The notes: generated by a model not told the origin, from the letters alone. Shown: positions 11,690 to 24,381, counted from the stretch's first letter. The stretch: DNA of 64,000 nucleotides from Nemophila menziesii (GCA_029959085.1 JARWIR010000016.1:8725441-8789440); one strand, 5' to 3'. Translations and numbers: made by a program.

Positions 11690-12790
11690 GGGTAGCTTAG
11701 AAGACAACTTTAACCACTACCAAGGGACTTGGATAAGGGGACCTTGTGCAGAGATCGGTGAAAAAACTAACCCTATTGACTGTCTAGTTAGACAAACCCA
11801 TCAGGATCAATACCACACACTAGACGATTATGTGTGTTGTCTATAATTGAATGCCCCGCCAGGGTGACAATCTAACTAGTAAGAACAGTCCTAATTTGAT
11901 CAAAATTAGGGATGGAATAAGGGCAAAACATAAAATACAATTATAAAGCCAAACTCAAATCAATTAATATAACAAAATAGTATTCTACGATTTAGACAAT
12001 ATAATAACCCAATTAATTCATAAATAAAACTAAAGAATAAAAGATCAGAAATATGGTTGAGTCACAAATATATAGATAATTACCTATTTATAGAGAAGGA
12101 GAGATACAAAATTTATGTTGTGATGTTTTAACTCTTGTTGTTTCTTCTCTAGGTCGACTTGCTTTCTCTTTAATGAATGAATTGAAAGATTGAAGGCAAG
12201 GACAAGTTTCTAAGGTCTCATACTGAAATTATATAGGTGTTGGACGAGATATCTAAGTCAATGACTAGGTTTTGGAGTCCTAATCCAACTCAAATCCGTT
12301 TTTCTTAATAATAGGGACAGGTTGACCTTTGGAGTTCATAAAACTCATAACTCATTCGTTACAGTTCCAAATCTAGTGATATTGGTATCGATCCTAAATT
12401 CCAAATATAAAATGGATTCTTCAAATTCCTTGTCAATTTTGCGCATTATCAAGAATACTACACGTCTTTACAACTAGACAACAACTTTTGGCAGCTTTTG
12501 TACTTTCCTCAAACCAGTTTCTTCCCTTTTAACTCTTGATTTTGTCTTGGATATTCTTCCCTAAACTCATTAATATTTTTTTTGCATCTAATAACAATTG
12601 TACCTAAGAGCTTCACATTTAACACACAAATTATACAAAAAATGCTCTAAAAGTAACAAACCTCCAAAATATTGCAAGAATTGAGAAACTAGCAATAAAT
12701 AAGGAAAAGATTCCTCTAAGCACATAATACACCTAAAATAATGTCTCAGTAATAGATTATTTTATCGCAAATATGGAGACATCACTCCAC
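11690..12790 (-). repeat. Diverged copy of a dispersed repeat family (LTR-like)
   Basis: Resembles 48831-50550 in order and spacing of motifs: CATCAGGATCAATA, then CCCCGCCAGGGTGACAATC, a (minus-strand) TATA-like CTATAAATAG near 12090, and TATATAGGTGTT near 12230. Boundaries are not resolved. Class uncertain; the TATA-like box and downstream purine-rich leader suggest an LTR on the minus strand. Confidence 0.45.
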
Positions 12791-12874
12791 TACCTTGGAT
12801 GTATGTGCCCTTCCGCTTATTGCCTTGTTGATGAGCACCGTGTATCCTATTTAGTCGTGTAATTTACAGATTGC

Positions 12875-13458
12875 TAGGGCTGTACACGAGCCGAGCCGAG
12901 ACGAATACTAGATGTACAGCTTGTTTGTTTAATTTCTCGAGCCGAGCCGAGCTCAAATTTAAACGAGCCGGGCCGAGCCAAGCTCGAATTTTAACGAGCC
13001 GAGCTCGAGCTTCCAATGATCCAAATCAAAAATGTTAAAACTTGTTTGTTTAACTTATAGAACCGGCTTTTTTTAGAGTCGAGCAAGAGTTTCTCATGAA
13101 CAATTAGTTTTTTATGGTTGAAATAGGACTTTCATGAACAATTGGTATATGATGTAGTGTGTGGTATGAAAATATGAAACCTAACATTGATGAAACAATA
13201 ATTGTCTAAAGAAATAAAAAATATCTGATTTGATATTGAAGGTTTAATAATGTATTTATAAGTAGATAATATATTAATTTATAATTTTTATAATTGTAAA
13301 TGAGCTCACGAGCCGAGCTCGAGCAGGCTCGTTTATTTATCGAGCTTGAAATGAAGCTTGAGCTTGAGCTTGTTTATATTCGAGCCGATCTCGAACGAGA
13401 TTTTTCTCCGAGCCGAGCTTAATATGCTCGCGAACGGCTTGGTTCATTTACAGCCCTA
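12875..13458. mobile_element. Non-autonomous hAT-type element with 8-bp target duplication
   Basis: The 584-bp element begins TAGGGCTGTACACGAGCCGA and ends with CAGCCCTA, with subterminal GAGCCGAGC repeats in inverted orientation at both ends. It is flanked by CAGATTGC (12867-12874) and CAGATCGC (13459-13466), an 8-bp duplication with one mismatch, which is the hAT signature. No transposase is encoded. A related element occurs at 61873-62451. Confidence 0.8.
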
Positions 13459-13466
13459 CAGATCGC

Positions 13467-14049
13467 GAATGCGTCCATATAAGTCTATCTTCCTCCCACA
13501 TTTGGAGAATCTGAATTCTTGAAATATTTGTCTTGACCGACTTTGGAAACACCGCATATATAAGTCATGTGCCCTAAGCATTTACATCCACTCTCATGAG
13601 TTATATAACTACTACAAGGTCCATCTCTGGTGGCTGCTCCAGCTTTCAATCTGTCTTTACCCATCTTCGATTCCAGATATTAATTGTCTGATTGTTTCCT
13701 ATCTGTACAATACCTTCTCCTATAATTAGATCCCTCTTCGAGAATACCAAACCATGATCAAGATTTACTCACTTGGAGGTTTACATCGAGAAAATCCCCT
13801 TTCGGGTAATAAACACCTTTAAGGACTTTTGTTGCTAGTGAATCCGGGGTTCGCATAATTCCCATGCCTGAGGCGTTAGTAATGTTGTATTTATTCTCTT
13901 AAAATTCCTGAATCTCATTCCTCCTAACACTTTTGTGATGACTATATTATCCTATGCAACCCAATGAATCCTTTTAATTTCTAGCGAATTCCACCAAAAA
14001 TTTGAAATAAGAGGAGCCAGTTACCATCAAAATATAGATGAAAATGAGA
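13467..14049. other. Unassigned sequence between hAT element and LINE
   Basis: No gene seen. It may belong to the 3' part of the LINE on the minus strand, but I recognise no domain. Confidence 0.4.
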
Positions 14050-17000
14050 AGATCAACATCGCGTACATTAGAATGGCCTAAAGGAGAACTTTGATATGAA
14101 TTTTCTTTCTCAGCTTCTGATAAGAGCTTTGCCTTCCATCATTATGCTTTTGAAAACACTTTATAGATGATCCAGGCGAGCGTCTCAACGTTTGACCTTT
14201 TGTGGCACAATGAGATGCCCAAATATTTTTTGAGGTCTTGTTCTCTTTGATATGGAGCATGTTTACCATATCGATCCTAATCTTGTCTGGTGATCCTTTT
14301 ATAAAGCAGATTGAAGATTTGTTAAAGTTAAATCATTGGCCTGACCCCCTAGCAGTATGTTCCGATACAATCCTGAAATTTATAAATTTCCCGTCCTTCC
14401 AGCGTAAGGAAGAAAAGTGAGTAGTCCACAAATAATAAATGAGATAAGTTTGAACCATTACGGGTGATCTGAATGCCCTTGATGCACTTTCATGCCACCT
14501 TCTCTTCAATTAAACTTATTAGAGATCCAGTCATTAAAGCAAAAAGAAGAGGAAAGAGAAGATCCCCTTATTTATGGCCCTTTCCGGGCACAAAATTGGG
14601 TAATTGTTCTCCACTGAGATTTATTTGGAATGAAACAGTCGAGATGTAATGATGAATCCATTGTATCCATTTTTTATGAAATCCAAATTTCTCAAGAAAT
14701 AATAGAATAAATTTTCATCTAACTTGGTCTTATTCATTTTCCATATCAAGCTTTACTACTTTCAAATGGCGTGCTCTTTCCTTTTTCTTTTTCATGAAAA
14801 ATGAAATCTCATGAAAAATGAAATCTCTTGCGCCACAATGATATTGTCTTGAATTGGTCTCCCTTTGATTAACGCAGATTATGTTGGGGAAGCCAGGTCT
14901 CCCATGAATCCCTGTAGCCTGTTAGCGAGAGTTTTTGCAGTAATTTTGTATTCAAAATTAACATATGAAATAAGCCTATAGTCGCACACTTTTTCCCGTA
15001 ACTCTTCTTTAATACTAAGAGTAATCAATGTTTCTTGATTTTATCCAGCCAAATATTATATATTAAAAAAATATTTCACCATCAAGAAGATATCCCATTT
15101 AATAATGTGCCACAATTGTTGGTAAAACTTACCGTTAAAACCATCTAGGTATGGTGCCTTGGATGACGCCATCTTGAAAACTGCCATTTAAACCTCCTCA
15201 TGGTTGGTTCCCTAATTAGAAAGTCATTCATTTTGTTTGTAACATTTTGATAAATAAACTGAACTGTGTTTGTCATGTCTGATTTTTCCGTGTCAGAAAA
15301 AAGACTAGAATAAAATTATGAGAAATTGGATCTAATACCTTGCGATGACTCAATCTTGTTTCCGTTTTTGTCATTTATGCTCAAGATCTTATCAAGGTTT
15401 CTTTGTTGTGCCGTTGATGCAAAGAATTTTTTTGTATTCCTATCTCCGTATGTGACCTAGAGTTGTCTCGCCCTGTCCGCCCAATATTTTCCTCACCAGT
15501 CCAGACATGGTTAAGTTGGTTTCTAATAGCATGTTCTTTATCTTGTGGACTTATTGATTGGGGTTCATTGGTAATTTTAGTGACAGTTAATTAATATGAC
15601 ATATAATAAAGTATTGATTGAAAAACATGACAGATAATTAATAACGTAGGTAATTTTAGTCGTTCGAAATTTAAACTATCAAATTTATATAATTATTATG
15701 ACATATAATAAAGTACTAATTAACATGCACGATGCTTAGATTCAGAAAAGTATGCCAGACTAACAAAATGCCCCCGGGTATAATATTACACCAGCGAGAT
15801 CTTTCACAAAATGATTATCATAGTTTAAATATCGGATGACTATAGGGGCGTCCGGAAAACTTAGCATAGTTTCAGAAAACATGCAATAATAGGATTATGG
15901 TTGTCGAGCAGGGCCTTCAAAACTAGTCCTGGGAGGGAGCCCGTATCCCTTGGCAGTTCCAAACACAGATCGTCATTTACCCATGGTAGCCACAACCGAG
16001 GGGTGGCCATGTCCCTTTCTCGTCCCAACTCCTTGATGTAGGCCCATCTTTTTTTTGATCCTCAAGTACTATTTTCAAAAATCACTCATACTTTTTGACT
16101 TAGTGCTACTTCATTTGAACTCATCGTCCATTTCACTCAACCTATTATTTTGGTCGTCCTCTTCTGAATTTTCCTTCGAGTGCTCCTTACTCACATGTGC
16201 CCCCACATCAAAGAGGTATACAAAATCATTGTCAATTAAATCGATATTTGAGATCTCCTCCTTACATTCTCCCTCTAGTGACCACGTAATGCTGATGTCT
16301 ATATTGGCCTCATTTGCTCTCATCCTATGTACCTTAAATTCACCCAAAGTTCTCTTTTGTTTCTTATTCTTACACACAAATTGATTCTTGTACCTTAACC
16401 TCCTTTCATCATCTCTTGTGCTCCCAACCCCTCATACCTCCTTTTTTCTGCTCTAAACTGGCATCAAATACCTGACTCACTTCTCCTAACCACATTATTT
16501 GACCTCATACTCCCACAATTCACCCATACTAGTTGATTTGAAACAAGTGTGTTCAAAATATTTTATGTCGCAAGCTTACCTAAGTCTCTCATCAGATTGT
16601 CCTCTCCACCTTGAGCAGGTGTTTCCTCACGCGCAGTCCCCTCATTCCCTACGACCAAATTGTCTCCACTATGAATTGAAAGTTCCCCTTGAAAGTTACC
16701 TCATCTATAATCTCTTTCAAATTCTTGGATTTATGCAACATTGCCTCTGTTTCCTTACTTCGCTCTTACCCGCCCACATCTTCTTTTCTTGCTAGTCCTT
16801 GTTCACTCTATATCGCCTACCCATCTCCATTCCTTTCATGTCTTACGTCTCCATTCCACCACCTTGAGGTGATGGTGAGCCCTCATCAAACCTAAACCAC
16901 TTGTACACCTTGACGAATGGTGTATACCCATCCCCGAACTTCCTTTGGGCTCCATAAAGAGGTTCTGTGGATTGGTTGCGCACAATATTTTCCAAACTCC

Positions 17001-17610
17001 GTGTCACGAGACTAATCATATTAGAGGCCAGTCACTTCCCTATTTGTTGGGCCACGACGTTCCTTGCTTTTAAGACCTAAGTTCCCACATGCAAAACAAA
17101 TATACTAATATGTTCATATCTAAACAAGCCTACCCGTCTCCATCTTCTTGCCAGAGGTAAGTCCCCCGATGGTAGTGGCGCATGAATGTTCAACCGTACT
17201 ATGACCTTAACACTATGACCTCCAGGTTCTCTTCCATCGGGAAATCTGCTCCCTCCTACTCCATAAATTTAGTCCTTAGTGAATTTTGATTGAATGCAAG
17301 TCCAATCACTTGTACCCATACCAATGAGCAGTTAATTTAAACATCTTAGAACCTCACCTACATCGACCACTGGTTGAGACCAACATGCATCCTCAACCCA
17401 CCTTTGTCTTAATCTCCACAATCTAGCAAAATCCTCGCTGTCCTTAAGCTCAAGCTTAAAAGTATTTTGGCAAAATTTTGTGCACTTAAATTTTCCATTA
17501 ACCATTCATATTTCCTTGATAATCCTTTGAAAGCATGTCGTAAAGATCCTATTTTGTCCCACTCTATACAAAAGCACGCTCTTCCTGCTGTTGATCCACA
17601 CACCTGACCC
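14050..17610 (-). pseudogene. Decayed L1-type LINE (ORF1, endonuclease, reverse transcriptase)
   Basis: Read on the minus strand with many frameshifts and stops. ORF1 (about 17600-17000) shows a DUF4283-like Gag domain, with WVQVIGLAFN and, in another frame, VRLNIHAPLPSG followed by RVGLFRYEHI. A weak match to the endonuclease start lies near 16030-15780 (ALLDNHNPIIACF). Reverse transcriptase follows: LANRLQGFMGDLASP and KGRPIQDNIIVAQE near 14820-14940, a degraded RGLRQGDPLSP box near 14560, ISHLLFVDYSLFF at 14411-14443 (the YxDD region, degenerate), and a YLGxPLCHKR motif near 14200. AT-rich sequence at 15560-15770 interrupts it. The left edge of tandem unit 1 (16670) falls inside ORF1. Not functional. 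Confidence 0.75.
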
Positions 17611-19410
17611 TCATATCAATGTTATAACACCATGTCTCCAGTACTATAGTCAAGGGAAATGAGAGGTAATGCATGCCAATTATGCGTATCCATGATTATA
17701 GAATATGATGCAATATGACTATGTCTAAGATGCAATAGTGATAATTTTTACAATGTAAAAGAAGAACAAGATTGTTTTTGCGCAAAAAACGACTAAGTGG
17801 GCAATTAATATGATTTTACCTAACATGTAGAGTTTTTTTTTGTTGTAGAATGGAAGTTGTAAGTGTAGTAAAGAATATAAAGGGGGTGCACCGGCACTTT
17901 TATGGAATTTTGGAGAGATTTGGAGAGGAGTAAGAGTCAAGTGGATTTCTAGATGTAGGCTGCTCATAAAATCAAGCCACACGTGTCCCATCTTCCGTAT
18001 GCTCGTATAGTGCAATCCAATATGACGTGTCTACAAGATTGTTAATCCTTCTAATTATGCTTTTATAACATTCATGCTCGCTAGCTACACTTCTTAGCTA
18101 CTATCTCGTCTATTCCCCTCCCTTTCACGAGCCTCTCCCACTTATTACAACTCCTGGTAATGATTTCACTCCAAACCCCCTTATACCACCTCAATTTTCT
18201 CTCACTCCCCATTGGGTTCCCCCTCCCCATTCTTCTTTTGTCACACCAGTACAAATCTCTTCTCTTAATGATTCTCTGCAACTTTTCATAATTTTTCCTA
18301 AGAAAATCACACGTCTTCACCTTATCCCTACCAGTATTGTTGGTCCCTACCCTTATTCTCTCTCCTCAGCCTCATTTCTCTCTGTTCATGTTCATTTCCC
18401 TCCTCTCCAGAGAAGTTATACTCGTGTAGTCTCAAGTTCACTCCATAATCTTTTTCATCCTCATCTTTCTCTATGTCGCCCTTCGCCTCTACCCAGTCCT
18501 TAAAGCCCTTATACGGTTTGTTTTCATTACCTTCACTCCCTTCAACTGATTTCATACCCATGCTTATAGTATCTTGTGCTTTATGCTCTTCAGTCGTCTT
18601 CCTCCTCGAAATTTTATTAGTCTACCCTTTTCCATTAGCAGATCCCTTGTCATAGACATAGTTTTGATGGTAGTATATGTCCCTAAGGTGTATCCCTCGG
18701 TCTCTAGTAGACTTCGGCCTTTATCCTCTCCCACTCTTCTACACCATATGAAGTTGCCCCCATCCCTTCGCCGTATTTCCACTTTCTATAGTCCACATGG
18801 TTGCTAAAGTTTATCCAATGATAGATTAACCCTTGATGTTGTGCTTGGGGTTGATTTTTTTGGTGATTTAAGATATTGATTGTAAATCCTAGATTTGAAA
18901 ACATTACTTAATTGTTAAGTTTTCTTTGAGAATAGAGAGATAAGTCGAGAAATCTTATTATTTTGTTTGAGATTTGGTTGATCGTGAATTATATCACATG
19001 ATCATATTTCTAAATTTACAATAACAAATGTTTATTAATAAATAGAAATAAATTATTCACTAAAGATGAAAAAAAGTGACACGATTAAAAAATTTAACAC
19101 AAAAAAATATTATCAACCAATACTAAACTTAATTTGTTCTTCTTTCCTTTCCTCGTTCTCCCTTACTTTTTTTAACATAAACATACTTTATATATTTTAG
19201 ATTCTATCATATATGTTTATTAGCTTTGATCAAAAAAAATAAGCAAAGAATAAGAAAACCGATTGACAAAAAGAAAAATAAAGTAGCAAAATAGGACAAA
19301 TTTCTAGACGAAAACGTGTTGACAAAAAGAAAAAAAGAAAAAAAAAAATGTAGACGGAAACGGGTCGAAGCCGAACCTATTCTTCCATACAAAGACGTTC
19401 CTCTCTCATC
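17611..19410. other. Unit 1 region between LINE ORF1 remnant and actin B
   Basis: Conserved in unit 2, and in part in unit 3. Minus-strand frames at 18081-18320, 18328-18561 and 18564-18782 are rich in Arg, Lys and Glu and occur in the paralogs with frameshifts and stops. They may be the 5' part of the LINE or an older gene remnant. I recognise no domain and call no gene. Confidence 0.4.
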
Positions 19411-20367
19411 ACACTTTTTCCAATACGTTTCTTTCGGTTTTCCCAAACTAAACAGTCGAGCGAGCAAGCAGTAAACGACACACCTATACTTCTCTCACTT
19501 CATTTCTTTACATTTCCACCAAAGGTAAAATCCCTAAAACATTGCTTTTAATCTGCTCATCATTCATGTTTCTCTACTCTTTACTTTACTGTTTTGATCA
19601 CTCTACCATTTCAATTTTGTTTTTTTTGTTTTCTTATAATATTTCCGTTTCAATTATGACTGATTTTGTTGTTTTAGCCTTGTATTTATAAAATTACATT
19701 TCTCCTGCCTAAATTTAAAAGAAACCGAAACGGAAATAGTTACATGTTGTGTACAATTGAAAAAAATAATTGCGTTTGATGTTTAAAATATTTTGGATCA
19801 TTTTTATGTACCAAATATATGGAGTTTGGCCTTATTTTGAACTTCTGTCGTTGATTATTATGTACCAGAAACATAGTAAAATAATTTTCTTAACTATCAA
19901 CAAATGAATATTAAGTTTATGGGAAAATAAAAAATTACGATGTAAACTTTGTTTTTCTATATGAAAAGGATAACTAAATTAAATGCAATATGCGATTAGA
20001 TTAGATTTTGTAACTTGTTGATAATTTTTATGCAGTTCCGATCTACATGACTATGTGTTTCAAGTTATTATTTAATTTTTATATTTAGGAAAACGAACAA
20101 ACATGCAAGTAATGTTCATGTCCAAGGCTGCTTGTTACCTTTAAGCTATATCATAATTAATTGTTTTGTTGCTTTAATTCTATTAGATCGGAAAATGAAA
20201 TAATTTTGATGTAATTATATCTTAATAATCTATATTCGGCTTAGTCATTTCCAAGTGATTTCAATAAATTAATTACAGTAACACCAATTATATTAATGCA
20301 AAATGAGTACATTTTATTTGTTGTAATAATGTTATTAACATAACTTGTTTTATTGCTTTTTCAAAAG
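19411..20367 (+). promoter_or_regulatory. Actin B 5' leader exon and leader intron
   Basis: The leader block ACACTTTTTCCAATACG at 19411 matches genes A and C. The donor is AAAG|GTAAAA after 19524 and the acceptor AG ends at 20367, giving an 843-bp intron four bases before the ATG. The intron body is close to that of C and partly alignable to A (for example TTCCGATCTACATGACTATG). Confidence 0.7.
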
Positions 20368-20371
20368 AAAG

Positions 20372-21783
20372 ATGGATGTAGAAGATATTCAACCACTTGT
20401 TGTTGACAATGGTACAGGAATGGTCAAGGTTAGTCAATACAATACACAAAATATTCTTCCTTCTTTTGTTATATTTTTGCTTTTAGTTTATATCTCATTT
20501 ACTTTATCTAATAGGCTGGTTTTGCTGGAGATGATGCACCAAGAGCTGTTTTCCCGAGCATAATTGGTCGCCCTAGATACAGTGGTGTTATGGTAGGGAT
20601 GGGCCAAAAAGATGCTTTTGTAGGTGATGAAGCACAGGCTAAAAGAGGTATGTTGACCTTAAAATACCCGATTGAACATGGTATCGTTAATAATTGGGAT
20701 GATATGGAGAAGATTTGGCATCACACTTTCTATAACGAGCTTCGTGTTTCTCCCGAAGAACATCCTATTTTACTCACCGAGGCTCCGTTAAATCCCAAGG
20801 CTAACCGTGAAAAAATGACTGAAATTATGTTCGAGACTTTTAATGTTCCTGCTATGTATGTTGCTATTCAAGCTGTTCTTTCTCTCTATGCTAGTGGACG
20901 TACTACAGGTATGTATTCATCTATGCACAGGGGTATAATTGGTATTAATAGGGAATGTATTTGTTAATTGAATAGGTATTGTTCTTGATTCTGGAGATGG
21001 AGTGAGTCATACTGTACCGATATACGAAGGATATGCTCTTCCACATGCTATCTTACGTTTGGATTTAGCTGGTCGTGATTTAACAAACTATCTTGCTACT
21101 ATTTTAACTGAGAGGGGTTATTCATTAACTACATCTGCTGAGCTGGAAATAGTTCGTGATGTGAAAGAGAAGCTTGCTTATGTGGCGAATGATTATGAAG
21201 AGGAGTTAGAGATTTCAAAGGGAAGCTCTACAGTTGAGAAGAACTATGAAATGCCAGATGGACAAGTTATAACAATTGGTTCAGAAAGGTTTAGATGTCC
21301 TGAAGTTCTTTTTCAACCATCTTTAATTGGAATGGAAGCTGTTGGAATACATGAAACAACTTATAATTCAATAATGAAATGTGATGTTGATATTAGAAAG
21401 GATTTATATTCAAATGTTGTTCTTAGTGGTGGTTCAACTATGTTCCCTGGTATTGCTGATCGTATGAGTAAAGAAATTACTGCTCTTGCCCCTCTTAGCA
21501 TGAAGATTAAAGTTGTGGCCCCACCTGAGAGGAAGTACAGTGTTTGGATTGGTGGCTCTATCTTGGCTTCTCTCAGTACTTTCCAACAGGTAAACCTTTT
21601 TTGTCTCTAATACAGAGAGTAGTGTATATATATATATATGTGTGTGTATATGTGTGTTTGATATGTTGGATTATTGATCAAGTGTACAATCCTACTAAGC
21701 TTGATTTGTTTATGTAGATGTGGATCACAAAGAGTGAGTACGATGAATCTGGTCCTGGTATTGTTCATAGGAAGTGCTTTTGA
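20372..21783 (+). CDS. Actin, divergent paralog B (4 coding exons)
   Basis: Exons 20372-20428, 20515-20908, 20976-21589 and 21718-21783 have the same sizes and phases as gene A and give 376 residues. The core is well conserved ([45 protein letters not shown]). Differences from A include RPRYSG instead of [19 protein letters not shown] instead of [13 protein letters not shown] (the D-loop-adjacent Tyr is Phe, the following Ser is Ala), and SPEEHPILL. It shares with A and C the atypical LTNYLATIL and AELEIVRD in subdomain 4. A cytoskeletal filament role is inferred from family. The frame is complete and splice sites intact. It differs from C by only two residues that I could see. Confidence 0.95.
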
Positions 21784-21801
21784 GCTTGGAAATTATGCGT
21801 G

Positions 21802-21889
21802 GTGAGTTTTTTTTAGAGTTCTCTTGAATGTTATAGATAATATAAATTTTTTCGTGACGAGTGGACTTATTTTTTTCGTGTTATTTCAG
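21802..21889 (+). other. Probable 3' UTR intron of actin B
   Basis: GCGTG|GTGAGT to TTATTTCAG|GTTGAA, 88 bp, same sites as in A and C. Confidence 0.6.
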
Positions 21890-22893
21890 GTTGAAGGGAT
21901 TTAATGGATGAGAACTCTAGCTTGGAGAGTTCCTGAAGCATTAGTATGTGGTTGTAATTGTGATGTTACTTTTTAAGGATTTTTAAATTCATTTGTGAAA
22001 TTACAACTATTAATTTCCTTTAGTTATAATATGTGTTGGTTGAGACTTGCATGAAAGCCTTGATTGTGGTAATATAATATTAGTATCCATTTGCTTTTTA
22101 TTAGTAATTCGGGTTTCTCCAACGTATCTCTGAAGTTGACCATTGCTATGATGCCCATGACCAGCACGTGTCCCTTCTCTACCAATGGAGTCGGGATATC
22201 ATTGAACCATTCCCGACCAAAACCTAAATAGCTTAATTTAATGTTTACTGTACTCGTTTGATAGAAGTTGAGGTAGTAACCATCAACACTAGCCTCAAGG
22301 CCTGGAACTTCTCTAGCTTAACACTAAGCAATATAAATTTGAAAATTTTGAACACAACTTTAATTTGAACCTTTTTAATTTGTATAACTAATTATTGTAA
22401 ATATAATATATATTTAATAAATGGAATTAGTTACGGGTATAGAAAATTTGAGTTGAAAGAATGTAATATTTTGAGGATAACTTTTCTTATATTTTCTTTA
22501 GAATTTGAATTCTTTCAATTTATAGAGTATTTGAAATATATTTAAATAATACATTAAGATGACAACTCATTCCTATTTATAAAATTGATCCAAAATCACA
22601 ATTTATTAAAACTTCATATTAAACTAATATAATATTGTGTTGTCTTTCAAAACGTGATAACAAAGTAACACTAAGAGAGTTGTATCTCCCCGTAAGTGTA
22701 CGAGACGCCAAATATTATAGAAAGTGAATTATCATAACTAACCAACACGGATAGACTAAATCTGCTGCCAAAACCCGGTTGTTTTAAAAAAAGTGAAGCT
22801 ACAGGGTACCATCAATAAGCGAATTGTATCGATAAAGTTTCTATCAAATTACGCAACAAGATTGACTTCATGTTATTGTCAAGTGTAGTTAGT
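21890..22893. other. Actin B 3' flank and junction with older locus
   Basis: Homology with the actin A flank ends at about 22308 (GGAACTT). The next 20 bases, CTCTAGCTTAACACTAAGC, match the 3' end of a degenerate reading frame in unit 3 (about 53342-53360). After this comes AT-rich spacer shared by all three units. No gene is seen. Confidence 0.6.
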
Positions 22894-22991
22894 TTTTTTT
22901 TTTTGGGTACGTGGGTGGTCGGAGCCAGCTTGCGGCGTACAACTGGGTTACCCATGTGTTGAAGAAGAAGCAAGACCCTAGTCAATTGAGG
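22894..22991 (-). mobile_element. SINE-like retroposon, 98 bp, with 11-bp target duplication
   Basis: The plus strand reads a T run then GGGTACGTGGGTGGTCGG; read on the minus strand this is a body ending in poly(A). It is flanked by GTGTAGTTAGT at 22883-22893 and 22992-23002. Tail plus long target duplication mark a retroposed RNA. Present at the same site in units 2 and 3, so it predates the triplication. Confidence 0.65.
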
Positions 22992-23228
22992 GTGTAGTTA
23001 GTTGTATGGGCATGTATATCTTATTCTCTCTTTCACAATAAGCATCTCTAAAGATCCATGTGCAACAATTAACATATTGGTGCTTTGAACATCATCTTAT
23101 GCCACCTGGATCAAACAAAAACAAAAAAGATTTAAAGAGTACCAAAAATATTACAATCAATTCTGAAGGTTGAATAACTTGAATATCTTAAACGTGAATT
23201 GATTCTTTATACTCTACCACAATCCAAC

Positions 23229-23460
23229 TTACGGAGCACTATCATCGAATAAAACTTTATAAATTTTTTTTCTCTCCTCATGGTCAAATATACCACCAAG
23301 ATCACCTCCTTGTTTACATATTTTGCTATTATATTCCTTCTTGTTCTCTGGCCGCACGGATATTACTCCTTTCTTTCTCTTCTTTTCTAAATTCATTATT
23401 CTTCGATTATATTCATGAAGCCCATCTTTCATTAATTCCCCAATTTCTCCTTCACAAGAA
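23229..23460 (-). pseudogene. Unidentified Lys/Glu-rich ORF remnant (unit 1)
   Basis: A 68-codon frame conserved in all units: basic helix-like start (MKDGLHEYNRRIMNLEKKRK), then GGDLGGIFDHEERKKIYKVL near the end. The frame extends upstream on the minus strand without an ATG before meeting stops. The unit 2 copy has the same frame; the unit 3 copy has a stop after EKKRKK. It looks like the last exon of a lost gene. I do not recognise the family. Confidence 0.35.
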
Positions 23461-23704
23461 CAATCGGATCCTTCTCAATCAGCTACGACCCTTCATACCC
23501 CTCCCGAAGAAGAACTGTATAAATTTGTTATATACTTTTGTCATATAAATTCTTTGTTGGCCTCGGGCCTATAATTTTTTATATGCTCCCGATAATATAA
23601 ATTTATATGTAGGCTTCAGACCTATAAATTGTAGAATGAGAATAATATATAACAAAATGTAGAATTGTAGAGTATATTCTTCAAAAATTACTGGTATAAG
23701 ACAA

Positions 23705-23885
23705 AATAAATATATAGCCTAGCGGTTATACGCAAATACTCTATTATCTAAAATCTCAAGTTCAAATCCTCCATGCTTCTCAAAGTTATACCAATTCTAT
23801 CTTTTATTTGGAGATGATAAATAAATCTACATATAGTATTATCTATATTAATCGAATTTGAGACTTCGAGTGGCCTTAAAAAATT
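23705..23885 (+). mobile_element. tRNA-derived SINE
   Basis: A box TAGCCTAGCGG at 23715-23725 and a B-box-like AGTTCAAATCC at 23759-23769, spaced as in tRNA-derived RNA polymerase III promoters. No cloverleaf with paired acceptor arms is visible, so a functional tRNA is unlikely. The A-rich end near 23879-23885 is plausible as the 3' end. Copies at the same position exist in units 2 and 3. Confidence 0.55.
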
Positions 23886-24174
23886 TACATATAGGCTTCT
23901 AGACTATCATGCTTAACTTTGACGGAAGAGACCTATTAACGTGTTATAAACAAAAGAATAATAAGAAGAAAATAAAGAAAGAGTTTGTTTCTTGTATTCC
24001 CAAACTACTAAACACTATTACAAATAAATGATCTTATATTTATAGGGTAAAGAGTAACCCTTCACTTGTCACAATTAATAGAAAAATAAATTCTTAGCCC
24101 TTTGGACATCCATTATACTAAATATAATATTTATTCATAATACCTCTGTCTTTATCTCAAGTCTCTAAAGAATT

Positions 24175-24330
24175 TATTACTTCCTATGTTCCATGATATT
24201 TGTCTATTTACTAAAAAGATGGTTTCAAAATATTTGTCCAAAACACTTTTTATCAATAAAAAATGCATAAGAGACCAGACAAATACACCTAAATATCTAT
24301 TTCAGCCAATTATTTGGAAAACCCATCTTA
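24175..24330 (+). mobile_element. Possible Stowaway-like MITE end
   Basis: TTACTTCCTATGTTCCATGATATTTGTC resembles the common plant MITE terminus CTCCCTCCGTTCC-TAATATTTGTC. No matching opposite end was found. The CACTA element sits immediately downstream. Confidence 0.35.
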
Positions 24331-24345
24331 CACTATTGCACGCGA

Positions 24346-24381
24346 CTTCTTTTGCGAGGACACGAGTCCTCGCAAAAGAAG
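24346..24381. repeat. Palindrome in the CACTA subterminal region
   Basis: 16-bp arms (CTTCTTTTGCGAGGAC and its complement) around a 4-bp ACGA spacer. In En/Spm-type elements such subterminal motifs are binding sites of the TNPA protein; that role is inferred here. The same palindrome is at the equivalent place in copy 2, and an altered one in copy 3. Confidence 0.7.

Noticed and set aside
23715..23769. Possible tRNA gene
   Set aside because: A and B boxes are present but no paired acceptor or anticodon stems are evident; better explained as a tRNA-derived SINE.
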